A stretch of 54,289 bases of DNA from Acidobacteriota bacterium (GTDB taxonomy: Bacteria > Acidobacteriota > Terriglobia > Terriglobales > Acidobacteriaceae): assembly GCA_021804655.1 (NCBI GenBank), contig JAJZHE010000002.1, positions 1 through 54,289 on the forward strand, in the 5' to 3' direction. The translations under genes and the position numbers were made by a program. Shown here piece after piece: positions 18,904-27,913 of the stretch. Every line of letters begins with the position of its first letter. The first letter of the stretch is position 1. The notes under the pieces were generated by a model, which saw nothing but the letters and a program-made list of their open reading frames with translations, had not been told where the DNA came from and did not search any database.

Positions 18904-20187
18904 CATGGCCTGTTCCAGCATGGCCTGTTCCAGCACGGCCAGTGTCAGCAGCAGTACGCGCTTCAGACCCAGCGTGCGATTCACTCCGCTGTACCACTCG
19001 GCGCGTGTATGCGCCGCGCCGCCGTCGCCGCCTGCTCCCATCGACAGCGCGGGAACCCCCAGCGCCAGAGGCAAGTTCGCGTCGGTCGATCCGAGCCGAA
19101 GATCGGTGCGAAGATGCAGATGGCGATCGACGGCGCGCAATGTCTCCATCAGGACTGAGGTCTGCGGCAGGCTGCCGGTTGGTCGGTCGCCAATCTTCTG
19201 AATCAGCATACGCAAAGGCTCAAACGTGCATCCCCGACGCTGTGCGGCGAGTTTAGCAGCGGCGTTGGCCGTCTCCACAGCGTCCTCCACCGCACGATGC
19301 AGAGCCACCTCCAGCCGCACCAACTCCGCTGTTTCAGTCGAGCGAAAGTCAACGGAAGCTGTCGCCGACTCCGGGATGCTGTTCACGCTGGTTCCACCGC
19401 TGATGGTGCCCAGGTTGAAGGTTGTTCGCGTCTGTTCGTCGAGCGCTGCTGCCTGCTCCAGACGCCTCATCGCATCGCACAGAGCCAGAATCGGATTGAC
19501 TGTGCCCGCGTCAGTAAAGCTGTGTCCACCGGGACCGGAGATGCGCACCTGAAATCGCCTGCTGCCCAGGGCATGTGTCACGGCTGACTCAGATCCGGCG
19601 CCATCCAGCACAATGTGGCTCACAATACGCTCACGAAAGGCGGCATATTGGTAGATATGACGGATGCCGCGCAGGTCGCCTTCCCCTTCTTCGCCCACAT
19701 TGCCTGCAACCCAGAGCGCAGCCTTCGGTTCAATGCCGGCCACGCGCATGGCCTGAACAACGGCCAGCATTCCAATCACACCGGCTCCGTTGTCACACGC
19801 TCCAGGAGCCTCCAGCCGATCCTCGCGCATCACCGGTTCCAACTGCGTCTCGATAGGGAAGACCGTGTCCAGATGCGCAGATAGAAGGACGACTCCGCTC
19901 TCTGTCCGTTCTGGCGAAGGAAACCGCGCCAGCACATTGCCTGCCGCATCGATGGAAATTTCTTCCATCCCCATCGCGGCAAAGCGCTCGGCCGTCCACG
20001 CCGCGCGCGCAGCCTCACCGAAGGGCGGCGCTGGAATCGCGACCAGCTCTGCCTGCTGGTGCAGCAGTTGCTGGTTCTGCAGGTGCAGCCAGTGAAAGGC
20101 TTCATGGACGGCGCGCTGCTCGGCCAGCGCCGTCACGCGTGCGAAGGCAGAGCTGGTGCCGCGCCGCATCCGCGATGGACGAATCAT
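18844..20187 (-). CDS. M20-family metallopeptidase
   Basis: VVLLSAHLDTVFP, GACDNGAGVIGMLAVVQAM, VGEEGEGDLRG, SGPGGHSFTDAGTVNPI. C-terminal pentapeptide repeat MLEQA/MLEQT/MQEQT. Confidence 0.88.
   Translation of the reverse strand: MIRPSRMRRGTSSAFARVTALAEQRAVHEAFHWLHLQNQQLLHQQAELVAIPAPPFGEAARAAWTAERFAAMGMEEISIDAAGNVLARFPSPERTESGVVLLSAHLDTVFPIETQLEPVMREDRLEAPGACDNGAGVIGMLAVVQAMRVAGIEPKAALWVAGNVGEEGEGDLRGIRHIYQYAAFRERIVSHIVLDGAGSESAVTHALGSRRFQVRISGPGGHSFTDAGTVNPILALCDAMRRLEQAAALDEQTRTTFNLGTISGGTSVNSIPESATASVDFRSTETAELVRLEVALHRAVEDAVETANAAAKLAAQRRGCTFEPLRMLIQKIGDRPTGSLPQTSVLMETLRAVDRHLHLRTDLRLGSTDANLPLALGVPALSMGAGGDGGAAHTRAEWYSGVNRTLGLKRVLLLTLAVLEQAMLEQAMLEQTMQEQTMQEQTGESAV
18862..18936. repeat. 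15-bp tandem repeat, 5 units
   Basis: GGTCTGCTCCTGCAT x2, GGTCTGTTCTAGCAT, GGCCTGTTCCAGCAT, GGCCTGTTCCAGCAC. Confidence 0.95.
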
Positions 20188-21005
20188 TGTCCACGCTCCG
20201 TCCCGGTCTCGCTTGCCGGCTCGTCGTATTCCACAGAATGCAGAAACAGCCCGCAGGCCGGCGCCGTGGGACCGGCAGCCGCGCGCGACTGCGCAGCCAC
20301 AATTCCCGCCATGGCATCGGCGGCAAACTGCCCGCGCCCAATCTCCAGCATCGTTCCCACCAGGTTGCGCACCATGTGATGCAGAAATCCACTTCCGCGC
20401 ACGCGATAGACGAGCAGCTCTGAGGATTCGGCAGTCCACTCGCTGGAAAAGATGCGGCGTATCGTGCTTGCAGGTGCGCAGGCATCCTCCTGCTCGCGCA
20501 GCCGCAGGTCCGAGCGCAGTTCGGGATCATTAGCCGCAAAGGAGCGGAAATCCTGCTCGCCCACGACACTTTGCGCCGCAGACTGCATCGCGTCCAGCGC
20601 AAGCGGCCAGCGGCAGGCGTGCACATAGCGGGCAAGAAACGGCGAACAGAGTGTGCCGCGAAAGATGCGGTATTCGTAGGTCTTGGCGCGTGCCGAGTGG
20701 CGCGCATGAAAGGATGCGTCGGCGTGATGAGCAGCCAACACGCGAATCGATGAGGGCAAGATGCGATTCAAGGCACGCTTCAGATTGTCCTCTGGAATCG
20801 AGCTGGCAAGCGGGAAACTGGCCACCTGGCCCAGCGCATGCACTCCGGCATCGGTTCGCCCTGAGCCTTGCGGCAGCGGCGTCTCGCCGACGATCCGTCC
20901 CAGCGCCTGCTGCAGCTCACCCTGCACCGTCCGAAGTCCGGGCTGCACCTGCCAGCCGTAGTACTCCGTGCCGTCGTAGGTCAGTGTCAGTTTCCAGTTC
21001 TGCAT
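20184..21005 (-). CDS. truA: tRNA pseudouridine(38-40) synthase
   Basis: LTLTYDGTEYYGWQVQP, GSGRTDAGVHALGQVASF, FLHHMVRNLVGTML; start MQNWKLTLTYDG at 21005. Confidence 0.95.
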   Translation of the reverse strand: MQNWKLTLTYDGTEYYGWQVQPGLRTVQGELQQALGRIVGETPLPQGSGRTDAGVHALGQVASFPLASSIPEDNLKRALNRILPSSIRVLAAHHADASFHARHSARAKTYEYRIFRGTLCSPFLARYVHACRWPLALDAMQSAAQSVVGEQDFRSFAANDPELRSDLRLREQEDACAPASTIRRIFSSEWTAESSELLVYRVRGSGFLHHMVRNLVGTMLEIGRGQFAADAMAGIVAAQSRAAAGPTAPACGLFLHSVEYDEPASETGTERGQ

Positions 21006-21342
21006 CGTGTTCCTGAAGGCAGTCTTTTCGTTGCCTGGTTGCGCGTCTCCAATTCCGTTATCGAGGACAGGTTTCTCCGGCTGACTCTTTGATTCTATGA
21101 TGAGGGTATCGGCGATCAAGGAAAGCGCTGAGCGCTGGATGTTTTCGCAAGGGAACGAATCGGCGCTCTGGCGCGTATAGCGTGGAAAGGGATTGCAAGA
21201 GATTCATCGCGGGCGCTTCAAGGCCGTCGACAGAATCAGAAATTGCGTCCATACAGGCAGTTGGCGCGTCTCATGGAAAGCGATCCGGCGTTGGCGCCAC
21301 AAAGTGTCAGTACGAATTGCCCAACAAAATGGGGAGAAGTGC

Positions 21343-23493
21343 ATGGATTGGTTGAAATTGAATCGAGTTTCCGCGCGAACCGGCCAGAGCGGCGCGTCAC
21401 GTACATCGCAGATCTACACAAAGAAAAGTGGCTCTCGCCTGCGGGTCACAGCCGTGGCGCTGCTGAGCCTGACGACGGCGATGCCGCCGAGTCTCTTTGC
21501 GCAGAATACAAAGCCGACGTCGGGAGACAAAATCTATAGCGATCTGCCGACTGCGCCGGCGCCTGCGCCGACGATTCCGCTTTTTCTGCGCAGCACCGGG
21601 GTCAACTACGGCAAGGCGCGGACCTTCTGGAACGATCTGCCGGGGCTGTATGCGCCGGTGCACGCGCCGCGGGCGAGCTTTATGAACTCTGTCCGGCTGG
21701 GCGACCTGATCAAGAACGGCAAGATTTATCTGAGCTTGAGTGACGCGCTGTCGCTGGCGCTGGAAAACAACTACGATCTGGCGATTGCGCGCTACAACCT
21801 GGACATCGCTGACACGGATATCCTGCGTGCTCGCGCCGGTGCGGTGCTGCTGGGCGCGCCGTCGGCGCTGGTCACCAATACGCTGGGCGGCGCTTCGCAG
21901 ACGCTGACGGCCACCGGCGGCGGGCCAGGCGGCAGCGCAGCCAGCGCGGCTACAGGCTTTGGCGGCATCTCGCAGTCGGCCGACGGCGCAGGTCCGCTGC
22001 CGGAGGCGAATATCGACCCGACCGTGACGACGACGGTGCAGCTTGAGCGCGCCAATCAGCCGCAGTCCAACATCCTGTTTTCCGATGGCAAAACCTCGCT
22101 GAATCAAAACACGGACCAGTACAACTTTGGATATAACCAGGGCTTCTTCTGGGGATCGCAGCTCCAGGTGACGGAGACCAACTCCCGCGTCACTTCGGAT
22201 AACCCATTCTTCCCATACAGCCCGCTGCTTACCTCGGTTTTCAAAGCGCAGCTCACGCAACATCTGCTGCAGGGCGCAGGCTGGTGGGTCAACCGTCGCC
22301 TGATTCAGGAATCGGTCTATGACCGTCGCCTCTCGGACTCCGGCTTTCGGCAGCAGGTGCTTTACACCGTCAATCAGGTGGAGAATATTTACTGGGCTGT
22401 GGTCGGCGCGTATCAGGATCTCCAGTCGAAGGAGCGCGCACTGCAGCAGAGTACGCAGGTTGCCTCCGACGACCGCAAGCAGCTTGCGATTGGCACGATG
22501 GCGCCGCTGGATGTGATCACCGCCGACTCCGCCGTAGCCACCGACAAGCAGGCGCTCATCACAGCGCAAAGCAATCTCGAATACCAGCAGTTGATTCTCA
22601 AGCAGGCGGTTGCCCGCAATCTCAATGATCCTGCCCTGACCAATGCGCAGATCATTCCGACGGATCGCGTGGACCTCACTCCGCTTCCGGAGGAGGCGCA
22701 GAGCGTGGATGATCTGGTGCAGACGGCATTCAGGCGTCGTCCTGAGCTGGAGCAGGCAACGCTTTCGCTGAAGAAGGATCAGATCACCCTGCGTGGCGCG
22801 CGCAATGGACTCCTTCCGCTGGTCGATGCGTATGCGTTTTACGGTTCAAGCGCACTCGGCGGTTCGCAAAGCCCGAATTGCAGTCTGGGATTTGGTCCAG
22901 GCGCGGCAACTTGTCCTCCCGGCACGTTTCCAACGATCCATACCACAACGACGCTCAATAACCTCTTCAACAGTTCCGCATCGGATAAAGGCGTCGGCTT
23001 CAACGTAACGATTCCGCTGGGCAACCGCGTGGCGCAGGCGCAGCAGTCGCGCGCGCAACTCGAATATCGCCAGGCGCAGCTTCGTCTGGAGCAGCTCTAC
23101 ACCCAGATTCGGATGCAGATCGTCAACCAGAAGTTTGCACTGGTCAACGATCGCGCAGCGGTCCAGGCGGCCGAAGCGACGCAGGTTCTCGACTCAGAGA
23201 GTCTGGACGACGAGCAGAAGAAGCTGAAACTGGGAGCTTCGACAACTGCGCTGGTCCTGCAACAGGTACGCAACCTGGCCACGGCGGAGGATAACCTGAC
23301 CGATGCGCGAGTGGTTTACGCCCGCGACCGGGCGGAGCTTTTCCAGTTGCTTGCCACAACGCTGGAGCACTACGGCATCAACATGCAGGATGCAACGACC
23401 GGCAACGTGGGCGCGCAGCCGCTGGTTCCGGGCCTGCGTCCGGCAAAGCCAAGCAAAGAGCCGACGCTGCCCTCGCCGGGTGGAATGCAGTAA
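21343..23493 (+). CDS. TolC-like outer-membrane efflux protein
   Basis: Signal-like N-terminus; LSLSDALSLALENNYDLAIARYNLDIADTDILRARAG and two OEP-type coiled-coil halves. Confidence 0.85.
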   Translation: MDWLKLNRVSARTGQSGASRTSQIYTKKSGSRLRVTAVALLSLTTAMPPSLFAQNTKPTSGDKIYSDLPTAPAPAPTIPLFLRSTGVNYGKARTFWNDLPGLYAPVHAPRASFMNSVRLGDLIKNGKIYLSLSDALSLALENNYDLAIARYNLDIADTDILRARAGAVLLGAPSALVTNTLGGASQTLTATGGGPGGSAASAATGFGGISQSADGAGPLPEANIDPTVTTTVQLERANQPQSNILFSDGKTSLNQNTDQYNFGYNQGFFWGSQLQVTETNSRVTSDNPFFPYSPLLTSVFKAQLTQHLLQGAGWWVNRRLIQESVYDRRLSDSGFRQQVLYTVNQVENIYWAVVGAYQDLQSKERALQQSTQVASDDRKQLAIGTMAPLDVITADSAVATDKQALITAQSNLEYQQLILKQAVARNLNDPALTNAQIIPTDRVDLTPLPEEAQSVDDLVQTAFRRRPELEQATLSLKKDQITLRGARNGLLPLVDAYAFYGSSALGGSQSPNCSLGFGPGAATCPPGTFPTIHTTTTLNNLFNSSASDKGVGFNVTIPLGNRVAQAQQSRAQLEYRQAQLRLEQLYTQIRMQIVNQKFALVNDRAAVQAAEATQVLDSESLDDEQKKLKLGASTTALVLQQVRNLATAEDNLTDARVVYARDRAELFQLLATTLEHYGINMQDATTGNVGAQPLVPGLRPAKPSKEPTLPSPGGMQ

Positions 23494-23518
23494 CCGTCTG
23501 ACTTCGCTGCAAGAACAG

Positions 23519-23551
23519 ATGCCCGCGCCGATCATCGGTGCGGGCATTTTG
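23519..23551 (+). terminator. Candidate intrinsic terminator after the efflux gene
   Basis: ATGCCCGCGCCGATCATCGGTGCGGGCAT hairpin followed by TTTT. Confidence 0.6.
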
Positions 23552-23574
23552 CTGCGGAAGGATTGCGATCTGGC

Positions 23575-23619
23575 GATTCAGTGCTCGCAGATTCAGTGCT
23601 CGCAGAATCAGCGCTCGGC
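23575..23619. repeat. 15-bp tandem repeat, 3 units, overlapping the aroA stop codon
   Basis: GATTCAGTGCTCGCA x2 then GAATCAGCGCTCGGC. Confidence 0.95.
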
Positions 23620-24921
23620 GACGAAGTTCAGCATCTCAAAGAACTCCGGGAAGCTGATCGCCGCCGACTCCGAGCCGCGAATCAGCGTCTCTCCGCTGGC
23701 GCGCAGCGCGGCCACGCTGAAGGCCATGGCGATGCGATGGTCGCCGCCGGCGTCGATGATCGCTCCGTGCAGCGACTGCCCGCCGGGAACATCCAGTCCG
23801 TCTTCATGCTCGGTGACCTCGGCTCCCATGGCGCGCAGATTGGCGACCGTGAGCGCAATGCGGTCCGACTCCTTGACGCGCAACTCCTTCGCGTCGCGGA
23901 TGCGGATGCCGCCGCGAGAGTAGGGCGCGATGGCGGCCAGCACCGGCAGCTCGTCGATCAACTGCGCGGCGAGCGAGCCGCTGATCTCGGTTGTGCCGAT
24001 GCCCTCGACTGGCGCTGTAATCTGCACCGTCCCAACAAGCTCGGCGTTCTGCTCCTCCAGATGGAGGACGGCAATCTGCGCGCCAAAGGCAGTCAACGCG
24101 TCGAGCAGAGTGGCGCGCGTCGGGTTGAGACCGAGGCCGTCGATGAGCAACTGCGAGCCAGGAAACAACGCCGCTGCGCAGAGGAAAAACGCTGCGGAAG
24201 AGATGTCTCCGGGAACGGTGGCTTCCATGGCGGAGAGCGACTGCGGGCCGGTAACGGAGACGGCGTTCAAGCCGTTTTCCATGCTGCGCTCGATGCGTGC
24301 GCCGAAGGCGCGCAGTGCCAGTTCGCTGTGGTCGCGCGTGCGGATGGCTTCGCGGACGATGGTTGTGCCCGCTGTTTGCAGACCGGCAAGCAGGATCGAG
24401 GTCTTCACCTGTGCGCTGGGTACGGGCGTGGTGAAGTCGATGGGTCGCAAGGCTCCGCCGCGCAGGGTGAGCGGGGCGTGGCCGTCGGTGAGCGTGAGCG
24501 CGGCACCCATCTCGGTGAGCGGCTTGCGGATGCGCTCCATCGGGCGGCGCGAGAGTGACTCGTCGCCGATGAGCGTGAACTCGCCGGGCTGCGCGGCCAG
24601 CAGGCCGGAGAGCATACGCATGGTGGAGCCGGAGTTGCCGCAATCGAGCGGCGCGGCGGGCTGGCGCACCTGACCGCCGACGCCAGTGATCTCGACCGTG
24701 CCGTCTTCGAGACGGCTGACGCTGGCTCCAAGCTGCGTCATGCAGGCCAGCGTCGAGGCGCAGTCGGCTCCGGTGGAAAAGTTCTGAAAGCGCGAGACGC
24801 CGCGGGCAAAGGCGGCAAGCATGCCGTAGCGATGGCTGATGGATTTGTCGCCGGGCAGGCGGATGGAGCCAAAGATGTTCTGGGCGGGGCGAATCAGGCG
24901 TTCTGCGGTAGCAGTGTTCAC
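23608..24921 (-). CDS. aroA: 3-phosphoshikimate 1-carboxyvinyltransferase (EPSP synthase)
   Basis: GSIRLPGDKSISHRYGMLAA, DCGNSGSTMRMLSGLLAAQPG, RIRDAKELRVKESDRI; likely GTG start (VNTATAERL) at 24921, upstream ATG at 24981 possible. Confidence 0.95.
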   Translation of the reverse strand: MNTATAERLIRPAQNIFGSIRLPGDKSISHRYGMLAAFARGVSRFQNFSTGADCASTLACMTQLGASVSRLEDGTVEITGVGGQVRQPAAPLDCGNSGSTMRMLSGLLAAQPGEFTLIGDESLSRRPMERIRKPLTEMGAALTLTDGHAPLTLRGGALRPIDFTTPVPSAQVKTSILLAGLQTAGTTIVREAIRTRDHSELALRAFGARIERSMENGLNAVSVTGPQSLSAMEATVPGDISSAAFFLCAAALFPGSQLLIDGLGLNPTRATLLDALTAFGAQIAVLHLEEQNAELVGTVQITAPVEGIGTTEISGSLAAQLIDELPVLAAIAPYSRGGIRIRDAKELRVKESDRIALTVANLRAMGAEVTEHEDGLDVPGGQSLHGAIIDAGGDHRIAMAFSVAALRASGETLIRGSESAAISFPEFFEMLNFVAER

Positions 24922-24927
24922 GAAAAC

Positions 24928-24957
24928 TCCACGAGCATAGATTCCACGAGCATAGAT
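24928..24957. repeat. 15-bp tandem duplication just upstream of aroA
   Basis: TCCACGAGCATAGAT x2, identical. Confidence 0.95.
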
Positions 24958-24977
24958 ATGGTCCAGTGTACCGAATG

Positions 24978-25110
24978 CCATTGCATGGAGCAGCCGCGCG
25001 CTTAGCGCGCCCCGGACGTTGGCTGCGCTCCCGACGGTCGAGGAGGCGCGGTGGTGGAGGACGCTGGTGAAGAGCAAAAGGCAGATTCCCGCAGGAAGGC
25101 GAACAAGAGA
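24978..25110 (+). repeat. Dispersed intergenic repeat, copy A
   Basis: CCATTGCATGGAGCAGCCGCGCGCTTAGCGCGCC...GGACGTTGGCTGCGCTCCCGACGGTCG...GCAGATTCCCGCAGGAAGGCGAACAAGAG. Confidence 0.85.
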
Positions 25111-25137
25111 GCCGTTGCATGCAGCGTGCGCGCGGCC

Positions 25138-25647
25138 CTACATGGTGAAAGCCATCGTCACGGAAAACCGGGAAATTCCTTGACGCTGAAAGGCAGCCTG
25201 CGCTATCGTGCGGTTACTGACGCCGGTCGTGGTCAGCCTCTCGTTCGCCTGCTGATGCACGAGGATTGCAAGGTATCCATTTCTCCAGGTCATGTGCGGG
25301 GTCACGCTCACCGTGCCAATGTAAGTCATTTTGCCCTGGAAAATCTCGTCGAAAGGATACCCCTCTCCCATGCAAGTGCGATTGATCCCCCCCCAGCAAG
25401 TTTGTAGCCATTCTTTGCCTGGCTGGCCTTTGCCTGCGTTGCCCGCGCGCAGCAAACGCAATCTGCGCCGCAGGACGATGCATCTGCCAGAGTTGCCTGG
25501 CATAAAACCATGAAGAAAACCCCACTCCCAAAGCACGGATGCTTCACCGTGAAGTACCCCAGCACGCAATGGCAGGAGCGCCATGCACCACTGCGCCGAT
25601 CGCGCGCGGCGCAGCAATCCCGTACACAACCCGCGGCAACGCGACAA
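25138..25647 (-). pseudogene. Possible degraded exported/outer-membrane protein ORF containing a C8/G8 homopolymer
   Basis: C-terminal half reads protein-like (GYPFDEIFQGKMTYIGTVSVTPHMTWRNGYLAILVHQQANERLTTTG...); N-terminal half does not; C8 tract at 25387-25394 between them. Confidence 0.3.
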
Positions 25648-25783
25648 GTACCACGCGCCCGATCATCCGGGGCGAGATAAGCGTTCTCTATGACGCAACA
25701 CTGGAGGACGGCACAATCGGAGCCTCAATGACAGATGACTCGCTGGAAGGTTGTTGGAGTCGCAAAACATTGGAGGAAGCGAG

Positions 25784-26425
25784 ATGAAAATCCCATTGCT
25801 TCGGTGCTTACTTCTGGGGTTTGCTTTTGCAACGATGAACTTCGCAGTTGCACAGACGGATGTTGGCCTCAGTGTGTACGGAGCCTTCAATGGCATTGCC
25901 AGAACCACAGTCGACTCCTACGGGGATGAATATTTACGCCCTGCCAACGCTGCGGGAGGAATGCTGGAATTCCGTCACATTCACAGTCCATGGGTTGGCT
26001 TCGAAGCGACCTATTCACTCAATCGCGCCAACCAGCGCTATGTGTACGCAATTTTCGGACCCACATCAACTTCAGGATATGGGACCGGCTTTTATTCCTT
26101 ATCTGCGTATGCTCATGAATTCACCGGCGACTGGATCGTCTCCAACCACCTCACAAAGTCGGTGCTTCTCTTTGCTCTTGCCGGCGCCGGTGTCCAGATC
26201 ACAGCGCCCTCCAGCAGCCCGAGCGGTTCGCAGACCGCGACATCGTCAACTCCGAGTTACATCTACGGCTTCGGAGCCGACTGGCAGATGCTCCGACACA
26301 TCGGCCTGCGTGCCCAGTATCGCGGAGATATCCATAAGGCGCCGCAGATCGACACGCAACTGAATTCTCCTAACTCATTCATCCATACCGCCGAGCCGAT
26401 GGTGGGAGTCTATTACCGATTTTGA
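25784..26425 (+). CDS. Small outer-membrane beta-barrel protein, paralog 1
   Basis: MKIPLLRCLLLGFAFATMNFAVAQ signal peptide; MLEFRHIHSPWVGFEATYSLNRANQRYVY; C-terminal YYRF. Confidence 0.8.
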   Translation: MKIPLLRCLLLGFAFATMNFAVAQTDVGLSVYGAFNGIARTTVDSYGDEYLRPANAAGGMLEFRHIHSPWVGFEATYSLNRANQRYVYAIFGPTSTSGYGTGFYSLSAYAHEFTGDWIVSNHLTKSVLLFALAGAGVQITAPSSSPSGSQTATSSTPSYIYGFGADWQMLRHIGLRAQYRGDIHKAPQIDTQLNSPNSFIHTAEPMVGVYYRF

Positions 26426-26448
26426 AGGCGATGTGCAGGGAGGGAACG

Positions 26449-27198
26449 ATGCAGAGAAAGAGATGGGTTGCGTTGGGGTTGATTGCGCTGGTCGGGCTGG
26501 GCGGGGCAGTTGTAATGGCGCAGACGGGCAGGCAGACCCGGACGGAGACGCCGACCGGACGTGAGACCGACATCGGCCTGAGCGGTTTCGGGGCGTTTAC
26601 TGGAGCAACCGCAAGCCTCAACAACGGCGATGAATCGCAGCGCGCAACCAGCTCCGGCGGCGGCATGCTGGAGTTTCGCCACATCCGCAATGCGTTCGTC
26701 GGTTTTGAAGGCACGTATTCCCTCCAGCGGGCCAACCAGGTCTACACTTTCACTGGAGCGTTTCCGGTCATCCCCGTCGGCACAGGGCCAGCATCGCCCG
26801 GCGCTCCAGTTCAGACCTCCGTCTCGGCCATGACCCACGAACTTACCGGCGACTGGGTTGTCTCCAGCCGCCTCACAAAGTCCCTCCGTTTCTTCGCCCT
26901 TGCCGGAGTCGGCGTTCGGATCACGGTGCCGACGAACAGTCCGAGCGGTTCGCAGACCACAACATCGTCAACTCCGAGTTACATCTACGGCTTTGGAGCC
27001 GACTGGGAGTTCCTGCGCCACATCGGACTGCGTGCCCAATATCGCGGCGACATTCACAGGATGCCTGCGGTTGCCAGCGCGCTGGTTCTGCCGTACTCGA
27101 CAAGTCCGGTACTACCTGGTGCTCCCACCCCGCTCAGTTCCCCCAGCTCTTTTGAGCACGATGCCGAGCCGATGATCGGGTTGTATTACCGATTCTGA
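26449..27198 (+). CDS. Small outer-membrane beta-barrel protein, paralog 2
   Basis: MLEFRHIRNAFVGFEGTYSLQRANQVYTF and SPSGSQTTTSSTPSYIYGFGADWEFLRHIGLRAQYRGDIH parallel the preceding gene; RBS GGGAGG upstream of ATG 26449. Confidence 0.8.
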   Translation: MQRKRWVALGLIALVGLGGAVVMAQTGRQTRTETPTGRETDIGLSGFGAFTGATASLNNGDESQRATSSGGGMLEFRHIRNAFVGFEGTYSLQRANQVYTFTGAFPVIPVGTGPASPGAPVQTSVSAMTHELTGDWVVSSRLTKSLRFFALAGVGVRITVPTNSPSGSQTTTSSTPSYIYGFGADWEFLRHIGLRAQYRGDIHRMPAVASALVLPYSTSPVLPGAPTPLSSPSSFEHDAEPMIGLYYRF

Positions 27199-27227
27199 CA
27201 CCCTGGCATGGAACACCCTGGCATGTA
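27198..27227. repeat. 15-bp tandem duplication at the stop codon of OMP paralog 2
   Basis: ACACCCTGGCATGGA / ACACCCTGGCATGTA. Confidence 0.95.
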
Positions 27228-27363
27228 GAAGCTGGGCATGGTGCAGGCGCGCGCTTTGCGCGTCATGGACGTTGGCTGCGCTCTCGACGGTCGCGGGGGC
27301 ATAGTCGTGGAGGTCGCTGGCGAGACGCATGGGCAGATTCCCGGCGGGAAGGCCAAACAAGAG
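27228..27363 (+). repeat. Dispersed intergenic repeat, copy B
   Basis: GGCATGGTGCAGGCGCGCGCTTTGCGCGTCATGGACGTTGGCTGCGCTCTCGACGGTCG...GGCAGATTCCCGGCGGGAAGGCCAAACAAGAG. Confidence 0.85.
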
Positions 27364-27379
27364 GAACAAGGGCAACGGT

Positions 27380-27913
27380 TTAAGCCAGATTTCCTGGCGA
27401 TTGGGGATCGCTGTTGGGGATCGGATCGCGGTCGGGCAGGAGGGTGTCCAGGAAGAGCAGGCAGGCTCCGACGACGATGGCCGAGTCGGCCAGATTGAAG
27501 TCGGGCCAGTGGTAGCGGAAGATGTGAATCTCGATGAAGTCGATGACCGAGGCGTAGCGGAGGCGATCCCAGGCGTTGCCGAGCGCGCCGCCGAGGATCA
27601 TGGCCAGCGAGAGCGTCGTGAGCGTGAAGCGGCGGCTGAGCCGAACGAGGACGACGAGGATGGCCAGCGAAGCAACCAGCGAAAAGCCAACCAGCGCCCA
27701 GCGGACGCGCTGCGGAGTGGCCGTGTCGGCAAAGAGCGAAAAGGCTGCGCCCTCGTTGAAGACGTGTGTGATGCGGAAGAAGCGCGGGATGAGCACGATG
27801 GCGTGGCCAACGGCGATGTGGGCGCGGACCCATTCCTTGGAAGCGCGGTCGAGGACGAGGACGGCAAGCGAGGTGAGCAAGAGCCAGGGCAGGCGGGATT
27901 TTGAGGCGTTCAC
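27380..27913 (-). CDS. lspA: Lipoprotein signal peptidase
   Basis: LDRASKEWVR, THVFNEGAAFSLF, MILGGALGNAWDRLRYASVIDFI, FNLADSAIVVG; GTG start overlapping the ileS stop. Confidence 0.94.
   Translation of the reverse strand: MNASKSRLPWLLLTSLAVLVLDRASKEWVRAHIAVGHAIVLIPRFFRITHVFNEGAAFSLFADTATPQRVRWALVGFSLVASLAILVVLVRLSRRFTLTTLSLAMILGGALGNAWDRLRYASVIDFIEIHIFRYHWPDFNLADSAIVVGACLLFLDTLLPDRDPIPNSDPQSPGNLA

Noticed and set aside
18862-18936. CRISPR array interpretation of the 15-bp repeats
   Set aside because: Units are contiguous without spacers, coding, and too short.
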